NCBI RefSeq assembly: GCF_000003815.2
Contig: NC_049980.1
Span: 9,445,695 to 9,509,694, forward strand
Source: Branchiostoma floridae
Taxonomy: Eukaryota; Chordata; Leptocardii; Amphioxiformes; Branchiostomatidae
Direction: 5' to 3'
Length of the DNA stretch: 64,000 nt
Shown: piece by piece, positions 24,001-39,000 of the stretch
How the letters are laid out: each line of letters opens with the position of its first letter
How positions within the stretch are numbered: the stretch's first letter is position 1
The notes under the pieces: model-generated
Seen by the model: only the letters and a program-made list of their open reading frames with translations
Database searches by the model: none
Told to the model about the DNA's origin: nothing
Made by a program: the position numbers and the translations under genes

Positions 24001-27000
24001 TTACAGGTGGGCATTCATACATGTATACATGTACCATATGAAGCTACCTGTAGTAATGTAATAAGACCATATTTAAATTTTTATGCTACGATGGTCCTCA
24101 AAAGAATTGTCAAGATGATCGCTCTAGCCTTTTTTGTTTCAATGCAAATATACATGTAATTTATCCACTATTTTGTACCCACTGTTTAATAATGTCCTTG
24201 CACAATTCCAGACATTCCTGGCTGTATAGATATAGAGATTTAAGTTAGATATTTGGAGGACACAGAAAATGAGAGAAAGTGTACTTGTACTTCTACCTGA
24301 TACAGGACAAAGTACCTCATAGCACATTGTGTACTATTTACAATAATGTCCATGCACAATTCCAGACATTCCTGGCTGTATAGATATAGAGATCAAAGTT
24401 AGATATTTGGAGGACACAGAAAATGAGAGAAAGTGTACTTGTACTTCCGCCTGATACAGGACAAAATACCTCATTGCACATCGTGTACTATTTACAATAC
24501 ATGTCAGTAAAACCATCTATGTTTCTCTCCTTCCATAGGCTATCAAAGAAGAGATGGAGAGCACCCAGGATGATATCGAGACAGTTCGCCAGCTGGGTGA
24601 GGATCTCACCTCCCTGTGTGGCGAGCCTGACAAACCTGTCGTCAGCAAGAACGTCGAAGACCTCAATGCCACCTGGGATACCCTCAATGCATCATGGGAA
24701 GAGAGGGAAGAGGTACTGGAGGAGGCCATGAGGGTCGCCCTACAGTACCAGGATGCTTGCAGGTGTGTGGTTGTCAACATTCATAGTCAAGATACTGATC
24801 ATCATCAACTCCATCTTAGTGGCGTCGTGTGTGGCATACAATGTAAAATGTTTGAGTGTTGGACTCGGAGCCTAGAGGTGCCGAGTTCAATACTTCCCAT
24901 GCTCCCGACATGGTGCCCTTAGAAAGGCACTTAACACGACCATCCTCACTCCAACCAGGTGTAAAATGGGTACCTGACTTCGGTCGGGGAGGTAAAAAGA
25001 CTACCTCTACCTTCTGTCTGAACTGTGTATTGTGGCATTGTGTAAATAAAAAAAAAAGCAAATAGAAAAAATAACTCTGATTTTCACAGTTGTTTTATAC
25101 TTAAGTTTTGGGGCAGGCTTAGGTTTTTCTTTCAATGCCTGTTATCATTTTCTGACAGGCACTGCTGGTGTGGCTGGGGACGGCAGAGGCCAGGCTGGCC
25201 ACCTTCCCTCCCATCGGTGCCGACCCATCCACCATCAAGAAGCAGATTGACAACCTCAAGGTGGGAACACCAATCTGTTAACATAGCAGCTCTGTTCAAA
25301 AGACTTTGAGTTTACTTGTACATGTACATTGAAGATATTTTGGTGATTAAGATGAAAATATATATTATTACTAAAAGCTCCTGAAGTTAAAAGTTATGTA
25401 TTGTAGTTACTGCACGATCAAAGTTTTTGCTAATTTTTTCTACATTATAAGTTGGATCTTCTTATGTCTGCGCTGCAATATTCACAAAGTATGAATGCAA
25501 CTTGAGGGAACGAGAACAAGAACTGTTTTGCAAGAATGTCTTGAAATATGTACAATTACCACGGTGGCTGCTACTTGAGATGTCTGCCATTTTTGTCCAA
25601 CTCTATTCACCTGTTACTTAAGTTTGCTGTCTTCCTAAAGATTGGCTGGGTGAAGAAGAATTTATTCTATATGAGGTTTTGAGAAGTCCCGAAACTAAAC
25701 TGTACGAAGCGTGTAAATCACCAACTGTTCACCCTGCAGGAGTTCAAGACAGAGGTTGACCCACGCCAGGTGGCTGTAGAGGCCATGAACAACCAGGGCG
25801 AACAGCTGATGAAGAAAGTCTCGTCCGACGAGGCTCGCCTCAGCATCCAGGAGCCGCTCCACGACATGAACAAGCGCTGGGAGGGCCTGCAGAGGAGCAT
25901 CGTGGACAGACAGGTAAATGGTTGTCAGGGTTGTCACTGGAAAATTCCTTTTTAAATAATATTTGCTTAAGTTCTATTCAGGGGCTTTTGAGGCCTGCCC
26001 TTCTAACTCCAGGCTGTAACTCTTAAATGACTTATCATATGACCACCAAATTTTCAGAGAATGATGTAGACTTAATACATGTAAGTGTACATGTATGCAG
26101 TGCTGCGTACATCTGAAAATGAAAGTGGCAACTTAAGTATTAACTCGCAGATTAGCAGATTTGTGCCAAGTAAAAAGTTACATGTAGGCTACCAAAATCT
26201 TAATACAACATTTTGCATTTAACATTTGACACTGCATCTGTATGTATCAACACCTATAGTTGCAATGCAATATGAACCAGTCAGAACAAGGACCTTTCTT
26301 GGTCAGAATCGGCCTGAGGAAGTTGACAGACATCAACAAAACAGTTGTGTAAAAAGAGTCTCTTCATTTGTGTATTTTGCTCACATTGTGTAACAACTGT
26401 GCAGTCATGATCAGATGCAGCTTTGGGTTGAAATGTGATACGCTAATCTTCTATCGTTGTCCACAGCACAAGCTGGAGGCTGCACTGCTGAAGATGGGAC
26501 AGTTTACAGCTGCGATAGACGAGCTGCTCACATGGCTGAAGCACACTGAGGCCTCACTGGACGAGGAGAAACCTGTGGCTGGGGACACCAAACTCATCGA
26601 GATTGAACTGGCTAAACATAAGGTAAGATAAGTTAACGTGTTTTTTTTTATGTCCTGCCTTTGAATTGAAGACATGACTTGTGTATCACTGAGAGAGCTG
26701 AGCATGTCTTATGATTGTTAACGGAACGATATGATGATGATGATGATGATAATTGTTAAACAGAAATTAGACATTTCTGAACAAAGTCCAGCACTGAAGG
26801 ACATGAAGAAATTCTCTACAATCTACATTTGAGACTAGCAATAGACATTCTGTATACATCTTTTCTTTACATATGGTTTGGCCCCTTCAATTGTTTAGAA
26901 GAAAGTATTTATGAAGATGTTAGCAGTTTTTCTTGAGACATCCAAGAGACATTTTCAGAACAATTAATTAGACAATGTATTTGCAAGTCCTCCCAAAAAA

Positions 27001-30000
27001 AGACCAAAAAATACATTATACAACCTAAAAAAGGACATCCTTCAATAGGTCCAGAAAAAAAAAGGACATTTTTGCAAATGTAGCTTTTACTTATCAATAA
27101 GACTTTGCCTGTTCTAGTGACTCGCGATTTTTTCCAAGCCAAACCGTCATAATAACTGATTCTTGACTTTTCTAACAGGTCCTACAGAACGACATCCTGG
27201 CCCACCAGTCCAGCGTGGACTCTGTTCACCAGGCTGGGAAACGGATCATCCAGGCGGAGAACAAGGCCGAGGCCAAGGCCATCCAAGACAAGCTGGCAGC
27301 CCTCGACAAAAGATGGAGCGACGTCTTACAGAAGGCTGCCGACAAACAGACTAACCTGGAGGCCCTCCTGAATGAGGTGAGGCACAGGGAAATGGAATAA
27401 GATGTACATTTGTCAAGTTTATGCTATCTTCCGGACAATTTTTAGGTGTAGGTAGTAGGCACATTTGTATGTGGTATCCCGGGGGGGGGGGGGTCAGACA
27501 GTAGTTGGAACAGCTAATCTGAACACCTTTATATATGGATTTTGTTTTTCTTCCTTGATGAGCATGACATGTTTTCAGCATAATGGTTTGCATGTATAAG
27601 AATGGATAAGAGATTTTCTGTACAGTGTATGTTTAAATTTGCTGAAATGATGTCTTGACTGTCTAATGTACATGTACATGTACATGTGCATGTACATTAT
27701 ATTGTCAGAAACTAAAATAATTAAATTGTTTTGGATGAAATTTGAGACGTAGAAAGCTGTTAACGTTTGTTTTGCTTATTCCAGTCCCAAGGTTTCCATG
27801 TTGTTCTGGAAGAACTGCTGCACTGGGTAGGAGAAACAGAGACCAAGCTCAGCACCACCAAACCTACAGGAGGTCTGCCTGAGACAGCAAAGGAACAAGT
27901 GGACAGGCACATGGTAAGGGTCTTATAATATCATGTGAGACATTACATATACTCAGTTATATAGATGGTATGGTTACTGTTTTTTTTCTTCTAAATAGCT
28001 GAAAGGTGAAGTTTTATTGAGATAGCCATGGCTATAACTACAGAATTGTACGTATTGTTAAAAGCTTTTTCCTTAAGATGTACAGTTGACTAAGTGTATA
28101 CATCTGGCAAAGTGGTCAGGTTGGGGTTGATCAGCGTAAAACATATAAATTGTGCACATCTACATGTATGCATTGGGAAATTGTGTTTCAGTGATCAGAA
28201 TAAACGCAGATAATTCTTTAGCAAGTCCAAAATTACTAATTAGGTTTAAAGGCATTTTGTAGTGTGTATTCACTGAAAAGGGAGGAGGACAAGATCATGT
28301 GGCATGTTATCACAATGTCAAGTCAAATCATTGCGATTCTTCATTATGAACTTGAACCTCACCAGTCCACCATTCTATCCACAGGAGCTTCAGCAGCAGA
28401 TCGATGACAAGGCCGAGGAGATCGACGCAGCGCTGTTTGAGGGTCAGGAGCTCGTCGCTAAGTGCGACAAAACCGCGGCCAGCAACGTGGAGCATGGCCT
28501 GAACAAGCTCGCAACGCAGTGGGAGGGGCTCCTGGCCCACGCTGCCGAGAGGAAGGTCAGGAAAACTTGGTTAACTTTTGCAGCAGTTTTATTTTTGCCT
28601 TTATCTCTCCAGTGCAAATTAGTGACATTCCTTTATACTTTTTATAGAGTCTATGACTACTAGTAGTACTACAGACTTGTTACAACCCTGAATGTAGAAC
28701 ACTGCAAAAATCTTTTTATCCTCCTGTGAAATAAAACCATTAAAGTACATTTTGTGTGTATGTGTAAATGAATTTACCGTACTCAAACTGAAAAAGTGGC
28801 TAAACGTACGTGTAGTCCCATTATAGCCTTTTTCAGGCTGTAGTGACAGTGAGTACCTATTGGAATGCGAATTGCGCCGAATCCTAGGTTTCCATATCAC
28901 CACTAGGTTTGGGAAGGTTTGATATAACCCGAATTTCAAATGCTGCTCAGGTTTATATATTTGGCTTGGCGTTTGTTAAGCCTAAATGTTTGAGCCCTCT
29001 CATGCCAACACCTTAAGGGCACAGGGTCAGTTGCATGACAGGATGTGAGCCCAGGACCTTTGGGTTCTCGACAAAATACCCACGTACAACCCACAAGTAC
29101 AAAATGTATTTTGAAACTTAAGTCTTACTTTTATCAATCTTCATTGCACTTGTTGACCTGCATGAATGACCGTGCCATCCTTCTGTTCCTCACAGTCCAA
29201 ACTTGAAGACGCCCTGAAACAAGCACAGGACTTCCACGACTCCCTCCAGAGCTTCATCTCCTGGCTGACCAACGCAGAGAAGACCCTGAACAACCTGAAA
29301 CCTGCCAGCATGGTGATGGAAACACTGTCCCAACAAATCGACGACCATAAGGTGGGAATGAATAGTTAGATTAGCATTTGAAGAAATCTCTTCTGTTTTC
29401 ATTGTTATAACTACTGCTTGATGATAATAGTTTGGATCTGGAAGCAAACTGCAAGGTTTCATTAACACAATAGTTACACAGTTGTGTGTATATTAATATC
29501 AAAATTAGGTATGCTGTACGTGGTATGTAGATAGGTTTTTATCTGGACATCTTAGCTTACATCCATAAATAATTTCATCAGATTGGTAGGTCAATTGAAA
29601 GTCTTCTTCATTAAAGAACCTTATTCAATTATTCAGTAAACGTTTCAACAACCATCTGTTGCCTGAAGTACAAAATCTTTGTTTACAGATTACATTTTTA
29701 AACTATTAAGGCAGGGAACATGCAGCTGGAACAGCTACATGTAAGATGCTTGTTAATTTGTTGATCTTTTTCATATTTGCCACCAGGCGTTTGAGAAGAA
29801 CATCGCAGACCATCGTGAAACCATGCTCCAGCTGGACAAGATGGGCACGCACCTGAAGTACTTCAGCCAGAAACAGGACGTCATCCTGATCAAGAACCTG
29901 CTGATCAGTGTGCAGGGGCGCTGGGAGCGCATCCTGTCCCGCTACGGAGAGAGGAGCAGGCACCTGGAGGACGCACTCAAGAGGGCCAGACAGGTATGGG

Positions 30001-33000
30001 GGGTTCTCTGTGGTGTAAGCAGGGTTCTAGCTAGCGCAAAGTTGCGTAGCGGCCCGCTACGTTAAAATTTTGGACCGCTACACTTATTTTGGGGCCACGA
30101 CGCTTATTTTCAATACAAAGTAGCGGCATTTTGACTGTATTTATTTGTGCATGAATGCCAGATCAAATGTGAAAAACGTTGTTTTCGGAGGCAATCACAA
30201 TGAGCAAAACACAAAATCACATGCGGGCGCTGCCTGACGTGACTTGTCGCGTCCCCCAGTGCGCACGGAGGCGGGTCATCATGTTGCCCTCCCACGTGGC
30301 GGAGTGGCAAGCCCAGACTGAGTGTCGGCTTTCTTCGATTCCATATTTGGGCTAGGCTGGCTTATTACAACTTGCCGAGGGAGTGTCCAAGTATAACAAT
30401 TTTTTTCATGGAACTGGTACAAATACAACTATAGAATTTAATATGTTTCCTCCCCATGCTCAACAATTTTTTCCCCGTAATTTGCGTGCCTCCACTAAAC
30501 TCCATTAATAACATTTTTATGGAGGCGAAAAAAAATAATACTCAGACACTTGGCACACCCCGATCTGGCAGTGCTGTGCTCTTGGAGGGGGTTTGGGAGG
30601 CTGTTGAAAGTTCGTGACAATAGCAGATACTTTTGGTCATTTTATCAAAGTAGAAAGTCAAACTAAACTAACAATATATAATGTGAAATATTTTTTAAAA
30701 GTTGGAGCACTGTTACCATCAGATATGCTTTATGAGCATTTGTTTTTGCCATTCAATCATCAGATATTGTCAGTTCAGTCTTTGTTTTGGAAATTCCAAA
30801 CGCCGTTTGTCCTCCCCACAAATAAACCTAACTAGACAACACCCCCAAAAGGGCGGAGTCTGCACTGCCAGCAGGCTGGTGCCAGAGACTGTCCAGTGCA
30901 GTGGGCGGAGTCAAGTCTCTTAAGCCTCTAAAAAGTTTTGCCGCCAGCACGGCCCCAGTGCAGTGGGAGGAGCATTGTGCATACAAGCCGTGGGAATGAA
31001 TTTCCCTGAGGGACCCGCCTCATAGATGAATACATTAAACCATATTTGGTGTGTCTCAAAGGAACGTGTTTTCTTTCTATCTTGTGGTAGTGCCTGCAGA
31101 GGAATCAGCAATACGATATGACATGTAGGGGCAGGTGTAAAATGTAAAGTGTGTTCTGTGTTCTTTCTCTCACTAAATAAATTTCTGGAATTGATTTACA
31201 AGAGAGGTAGAGTGGCTTACATTGATAAACATGTTAAGATTTTGGCAGTGTGATGTACCCATTCTTTTTTTATGTATTGTAAACATTGTTCCCACTGCCA
31301 TGAAATTGAATACAGTATTCTGAACATTGTATGGAAATGGAGGAACATTGAGGAAGTCTAAGCAAATTTGGAAATGTATGTAGAAATGATTACAGACTTT
31401 TGAAATTAATTCTTAACTTTGATTTGACTGTCTAGTAACTTTTAGTAAAATGATGTTACTTACCTGTTTCTAGGTTTACCTGTTAATTTTTTGTTTCTAT
31501 GTATGAGTTAAGATCTTGTGACAAGGTCCTTTGTAATGGTAACACAGTGACAAGTCGATGCAAAAGTATAAGAATTACCCATCAAGAATACATATTGAGC
31601 AAACAACAATTTTCCTTTTATAGGTCCCTAAGAATGGCCCATTTCAATTTTATATTTCCAAAAGCTCCATACCGTGATCGCCTGTACCACTACGCTCAAA
31701 TTTCATCCTAGCTAGAACCCTGGTAAGGGTTCTCTTACAATGTAGTAGGAAACATTTTTAAAAGCACTTGTGCATGTTACTAAATATAAGAATGTGTGTC
31801 TTGTTTTCTTGATCACTAAATGTGATGTTCAACCATAATTTCTTCCTGTACTTGATACATGTGTACATGACATTGTGACATTGTTATATTTGACACCATG
31901 CTTGGTTTCTAAAGAAAATGCATGTCACGCAAAGGTATGGAAACCCTGGGAACTGGAAGAAAATACTTGTGCAAGAATCGAAAAAGATTGCAGCAGTGTT
32001 ATTGCAGGTGTAGGAACTAACTTTCATGTGTTAATCTACAATGCCTGCCCCCCTCCCACAGTTCAATGACTCCTGGAAGAAGCTCATGGATTGGCTGGAT
32101 GAGGCGGAGAACCACCTGGATTCTGAGGCACCCATCGGTAACGACCCTGACAAGATCAAGGCACAGCTGCTTAAGTTCAAGGTACCATACAGTCTTTTTT
32201 TTTTAAATTTCGTCTTCTGTCTAAAGGCAAAACTTTTTTTAAGAGTGAGAAGGTTGGTGACAAATATTTGGAAGGAGGAAACGAGAACAGAAATGATGAC
32301 AAAGGTTGTTTTGTCAAATAGTAATTACTCAAGCAATCGGATACGATTTTGTTGACAATATTCAAAATCATATCCAGTTGCTTGTCAATGAGTAATTTCA
32401 ACTTGTATTTGGCATATCTTACTACCGGGATGTCTACTCTAAACTTTACTAAAAAGTTGTTTCGTTGCTTAGTGCCCCTATACAGTACCAAGACAAAGCA
32501 TAGATTGGGTCTGACTTAACATTCCCCACCCCACAAAACTCTCCGCATACATGTATCAACAGCCTTACACAAATGGTCATGACGGTAGGAAAAAATCAGT
32601 GTTTTCCCATCAAACACTGACTGAACTTCTCTCTACTTGCAGGAGTTCCAGCGCGCCCTGGCTGCGAAACAGCCGCTGTACGACTCCACCATGAAGACGG
32701 GCCGCTCCCTGAAGGACAAGGGCACGCCACAGGACGGGCAGAAGCTGGACGAGAAGCTGACCGAGCTCCGAGACAAGTGGGACCTCATTTGTGCAAAGTC
32801 TGTCGACAGGTGAGAAGATACTCAGATGCCTGTGACAGTAACTTTGGCATAACTTGCATGGACACCGTACAGGTTACATTACTGAAAGCCAATATTTTTG
32901 CTAGGGCTAATGCCAAAGATATTTCCTTCCTCATCTTTTCAAGTGCCGTCTTACAATCGCTAGTGTGCACCTGCAGTTGGTCTGGTCTATGCAAATGGCT

Positions 33001-36000
33001 CATACAAATCAATCACAGCATATCAATCTCTTGAATAGATTTATATACTCAATTACAATATGTGATGTTTATAAAATTTAAAGAACAGCATCTATAGGAT
33101 ACATGTATTTGCTATGTTTCCTGTATGGGTGGGAGCTACCTTGTACATGTATGGTTATCTTGACTTATTGCTATAATTAACCGAATCTGTTCTCCGCAGA
33201 CAACACACCCTTGAAGAGGCCCTGCTGTTCTCGGGACAGTTTGCTGATGCCCTACAGGCCCTTCTGGACTGGCTGTACAAGACAGAGCCCAACCTGGCAG
33301 AGGACCTGCCTGTCCATGGTGACATCGACACAGTGCTCACGCTCATCGGAAACCACAAGGTCAGTACATCCAAACGTGTTCGTAGAATCCAATGTGATAC
33401 AAATTGGGCTTTTTTCCAACACAAGAGAAACACTCATCATATGCATGCAGCAATGTTGACTGGAAATTCATGGTGTTTCTTTATGTTGGTACAAAGCTCT
33501 AATTGTAGACCTGAGGTCAATACATGATTTATCACCCCTCATCATGTACAGTGGTACCGTCCTTTTTTGGTACAGTGATTTTAAGCCACGTAACTATTAC
33601 ATGTATATAGTAACTGTTTCAAAAGTCGCTATTATAACGATCAACAGCGGTACACTCAAAGCACTCCAAGTGTGTACGAATTATTGTATGGAAGTCTGTG
33701 TGATAACAGTACAAGCCGGTGTGATAACCAAAGTTATCATCCAGTCCTTAAGACCCGTATCAAACATTACCACACATATATGACAAGCAATGTAAAATTT
33801 TGTATTTGCATGCTTCCTTTAGGTGTTCCAACGGGAGCTAGCCAGCCGGACCAGCAGTGTACAGACAGTGAGGAAACAGGCACGGGAGATCCTGAACAGC
33901 TCGACAGAGGACACCAGCGAGCTGCGGAGACAACTGGAGGACTTGAACATCAAGTGGGAGAACGCCTCCCGTCTCAGCGTGGTCAAACAACAAAGGCTAG
34001 ACCAGGCTATGAAACAGGTGTGTATTGTTCGGTATATTAAGCATCTTCTTGCACAACCTGTATACCATAACGTGATATAACATTACAAGTCAGAAATAAC
34101 TGATTACTCACAAAATAAGAAGGATATGTCAGCCCTTAGTACATGAACATTCAACTTTATATTATGTACAAGTGTACGTACATGTAGGTAAGGCTAGGAT
34201 TTAGGCCTTGAGTTCCTTGAATACAATCCTTCGCATTTGTGACTGAGAAACAATGTTTTATACTGTACATGTAGCCTTATGTATGCCACTTACATGTATA
34301 TGCCTCACTTTATATGCCCCTCATATACTGTTGTCTTGTATGGCATTGTGCGTTCACACTACATGTATGTGCCAGAATGTCCCCTACAGGTTCTCCTCAT
34401 ACATTATTTGGTTATATTGGATATACACGAGTAAAGAAAAACAAAGGAGACTGTTGAAGTTGTCCCATTTCACAAATTGAAATATACTAGAAAACAACAA
34501 TTGCCATTGGGAAGTAGAACAATCGTTGTATGGATGTGTTTTCCAGGCTGAAGAGTTCCACACGTCAGTCCACTGTCTGCTGGAGTGGCTGGCGGAGGCT
34601 GAACACGTGCTCCGCTTCCAGTCCCAGATTCCTGTGGACGATGAGGACATGCTCATGGAGAGTCTCACCCAACAGGAGGTCAGGGATTTTTTAATAGTCA
34701 AAACATGTGAGATCTTGTGGTATAATCAGCAGCACTTTGGGCTCAGGCCCAAGAGGTCGTGGGGTCGAAACCTGCCATTTCACGGATCTTGTACCCTTGC
34801 GAGAGGCACTTTACACAACTTTCCTCACCTCACTCCGGTTAATAATAGGTGCTTACAATTGGGATACCTTGTGTACATGCCACAATTATCAAAGTGATGA
34901 TCGTGGGCACTAACGGAAGAAGACCTGTCTTAACAAAATGTTGCCTGCAGAACACTGTAGCAGTAACTCTTAATATATTTTTGTACTATAGAAAAATACA
35001 AAATGTATTTTCATACGTAACGTAATGTAGTCTATGGCTCTGCTCCTGAGGTGTTGCCAAAATGACCAAACTGATTAATCTCTGCTTTTTCCATTTGGTG
35101 TTATCAGGACTCATGCAAGCTATTCTTTCAGCAATATTTAGTCCATTCAGTACAATACAATACAAAATCCTGGGTGTTACTAATTATAAGATATACAACT
35201 GTTTGGTTTCTACTCCTACAGAAGTTTGAAAAGGAGATGGCAGACCAGCAAAGAAAGCTGCAGGAGGCCATGGACATGGGAGAGGCCATCCTGAAGATCT
35301 GTCACCCTGACGCCATCACCACTGTCAAACACTGGCTCACCATCATCATGGCCAGATGGGAGGAGGTCAGTAGTGTTAGATGGTGTCTGCTCAATACGAA
35401 TGTCTACTCACTCACTCACTCACTATAGACATGATAATCATTTTGAGATAAGATTATGGTTTGATGATGAGATAAGATTGTTACATGTGTCTACAATGGT
35501 TTCCTGTCATCATGGTCTGATTTTAGTAGTTCAGATTAAAGTAGCCTATTATCATTGCACAGAAATAGCATGTTTTGCTATTGCCGTACCCTAAGTAATT
35601 TAAAAAGCTCTGAAAGCCTTTGATCAGTCCTCTGGCTCTGAGCCTCCTCCAGTTGAAATGATGTGAAGCCTACATGCATATTTGACCTGAATGGAAGTGC
35701 GACATCAGCAACAGATAAAAGTGCTGAGCCATCAGTATCAGCCCTGTCTCATCATTTATTGTCGTTTGATGTTTATTGGGAAGTATATTCTAAAACAGGA
35801 AATATTGGAAATTGTTAGACGTGTGTGTCATTCCTTTTTCTGCACTCCTTAGGTGACGTCCTGGGCATCTCAGCACCGGGCGCGACTGGAAGACGCCCTG
35901 AAGGTTCTGAAGGCCAATGAGGAGCTTCTGGACCGTCTCACTGCGTGGGTGGAGGGGGCGGAGCACACGCTGCAGACACTGGACGACGAGCCCCTCCCCG

Positions 36001-39000
36001 ACAACATGGAGGATGTGCAGAAACTCATGGAGGAACATCAGGTGAGTAGGGGCTGTACCAATCACCTCCATGGAGATCTTCTACACATGTGGGGCCTCCA
36101 TGGAAAATTTCATCAACTCTCCACTTTACATCAGCTAACCTTATTTCCTTTAAAATGTATGTGGGAACCTTACCTTATCTGTTTTCCGTTGTATATTATG
36201 TACTGTGTATTAAGATCACATTATCCGTAAAGTATAAGGTTTGTAGAAATCCATAATAAACTTAAGTCGATGTGAAAATACTAGTTAATGTGCGATTGTA
36301 AATTTTAATGTGACATAAATGCAACAGAACTGGATACGATGAAGAAATGGCTGGAGAGGTCCTGCTGTCGCAACCGGATGATACGGAGGAAGTTACACGT
36401 ACATGTACACAGGATGACACAGGACTCCAGGTGGATGAGTATCGCTCTGTCATGCTGGACAGGAACTTGTGGAAATCCTAGTGTCACCTTTTAGAGGATG
36501 AACTGAACTGATTATGAATGATTAACAGAACTGCCTCGCTGTTTTCTTCCACAGATGTTTCAAAATGAGATGTCCACCAAGCAGCCGGAGTATGACCGAA
36601 TCACCAAGGGTCATAAGCGACGGATCTCCACTGTTGACCACTCTCCTGGCGGGTTCCTGGACCGAGACGGCAGGCCTCCCTCCAGGAGGGGAGGTGCGTA
36701 TCAATCAACCCCTATGTTAGAATGGTGTCATCGAATATTTTCTTTGTAGTGTCCAATAGTGGGCTAGTGCACCCTGTTAGCAGGGGTGTTTAGTTATGTG
36801 TTACACTTACATTGTATAAGCTTCCAAATAATTTAATGTAGGATTTTTATTAAGATTAGATGGGGATAAATCAGAACTTTGTGCAATTGGAAAAGCATAG
36901 AAAAGTTATCGTTGCTTCCAAAACATAGGGAATACTAAGAGCCTTATGGTGATAGCAGCACTCACCTGTATTTACAACAATTAATTATTTTTTTCATAGA
37001 GTTCCTCAGGCCAGGTAGTTCCATTTTAGGCTGGGACCCTTCCAAAAGATTAATGCAATCACTTACAACATGTCCGAGCCAAGCTGACCCTGGGATGGAA
37101 CTCAGGCCCACAGATCTATGGAATTGGATCCAGTTGCTGAAACCGCTCGGCCACGGAGACATGCGTTAACAATGTCATTGATGTAATTTCGCAGGAAGAG
37201 GCCGGGGCAGTAAAACTACCAGTCCTGCACCAGAACCTAACCGGAACCCGAGGATCGCCCACCTGCAGGGCAAGTGGCAGCAGGTGTGGCTGATGGCGCT
37301 GGACAGACAGCGGAAACTGCAGGACGCCTACGACAGACTCGCAGAGGTACGCAGAACCTCTGTCATGTCACCATGTTGCTCTTTCTATTTGGTGCAAAGG
37401 TTGACGGTAAATCATAGCTGTGTGTCTAGCTTATTTTGCATAGTGTTTGTAGAAAATGTTAATTACGATAGTGATGACTTGCACCAAAACATACTCCATT
37501 TATTTGTTGTTGTTGTAATGTAATAATATTGAAATCCGTGATTTTGGTAGTACATCTGGGGACCATAGTTATAATGAATTTGAAACCAAAAGATTTTAAG
37601 ACTCAATCAGTGGAATAAAATAGGACATTAGTCTGTAACATTAAGGAACAACTTATCCTGTACATTGTATTTCAAAAAGATGTACTGGTATGTGGTTACT
37701 GCGATTTAATCAGATAAATGAAAGGATCACATTTTATTTGTTTAGTATAATTTATAAGGTTTGTTGAAATCCATAAGTAAACTTAAGTCGATGTGAAATA
37801 GCTACAGAACTTTGTGCAGTAATTGTGAATCTTAGATTTTCTTGGCTGCTGTGGTGTCTGTAGCTTTCTTGCAGCCTTTATTATAGCAACGCTAAATTGT
37901 GTCTTGGCTTTGTGTATGGCTGATCTGACTATGGCAAGATGTTATACAAGAAGAATATCAAACTTTGCAGTAGCTTAAAGTTAAAACTGCTTTGTCTGTA
38001 AGGTGTTACTATTATAGCGCAGGACGTAGCGTACTGCTGTGGATTGCCCCTGACTTGTTTTTGTTTCACTTTGTTCACCACGATGTGCTGGCCACATGTA
38101 GGAGCATCTAGCGGTAACTATAAAGCTAGCTGCTGTACCGGTGTCTCCTAACGCTTCTGCATGAGCATGTCATGTGCCATGGCTGTGAACTCGTCTGTCC
38201 TAGAATCACAACTGGACTTAAAAAAAACATCAGCTTATCATTAAACATGGAAATAAGTTACCTAATCTTTACGTAATGTTCATGCCAAGTCACGTGGCAC
38301 CCAAACGAAAATCCAACATCTTGATAGACTTTCATTGAAATGATTTTGTAAGAAAAGAACTTTTGTCGTTGAATAAAAAATGATGCAATGAGGCAACTTG
38401 AACAGTTGTATGCCTCATTTCGGAATTTGTTTGTGGTTTTCGACGAAAGCCCAGTTTGATGTAGAACACAGTTTGCTAACTGGCCAGGGATGCCACAATG
38501 TTGCCCAGTGTGTACAGTGCTGCATGCTGTTATCCCTTGACATCATGTTGTTCATACATGTAATGCATGACCTCTAACCTTTCATGGTGGTTGTGGTCTT
38601 GCTCATTCATTATCTCCTTACTCCCTGTAATATGGTGGTGGGGTGGTCTCAAAAGTTGTAGATGCTCTCAAAACGAAGTTTGCTATGATGTAAATTTTGC
38701 CTGTAGCACATTTTGGAAATCAAGCATGATACAAATGTAGTGGTATGATTTGAGAGTGTGTTCTACCTTTGAGATGTTCCCCATGATCTTATCATGATCC
38801 TATCACGGCTTGTGGTATCTTGTCTATCAGGTGGCGGTCTGTGTGCTGCTGTAATATTGCCATGCTAGGGGAACATCCCTGCAGTAAGCCTCCTTATGGC
38901 TTTCAGCAATTTCTTATCAAAGGAAGAAAGGCTGAAAAAAAAGAGAACCAAAAGGAGGCTTATTTCACTACCACTGTGCATACAGGTCCTGTTAAGTTCT

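Larger units (their letters stand above)
25261..36554 (+). other. Introns between w18 and w33 not listed separately
   Basis: These hold only simple features: ATG repeats at about 26731-26750, an 11-13 base G run at 27480-27491, and a TACATG run at about 27667-27695. Otherwise they are AT-rich DNA without recognised content, apart from the elements given their own entries. Confidence 0.55.

Noticed and set aside
36318-36482. Protein-looking frame [15 protein letters not shown]...DRNLWKS as an alternative terminal exon
   Set aside because: Its only acceptor (GCAACAG) gives this frame only if the upstream exon ended in phase 2, while w32 and its near neighbours end in phase 0. Joined in phase 0 it stops after four codons.
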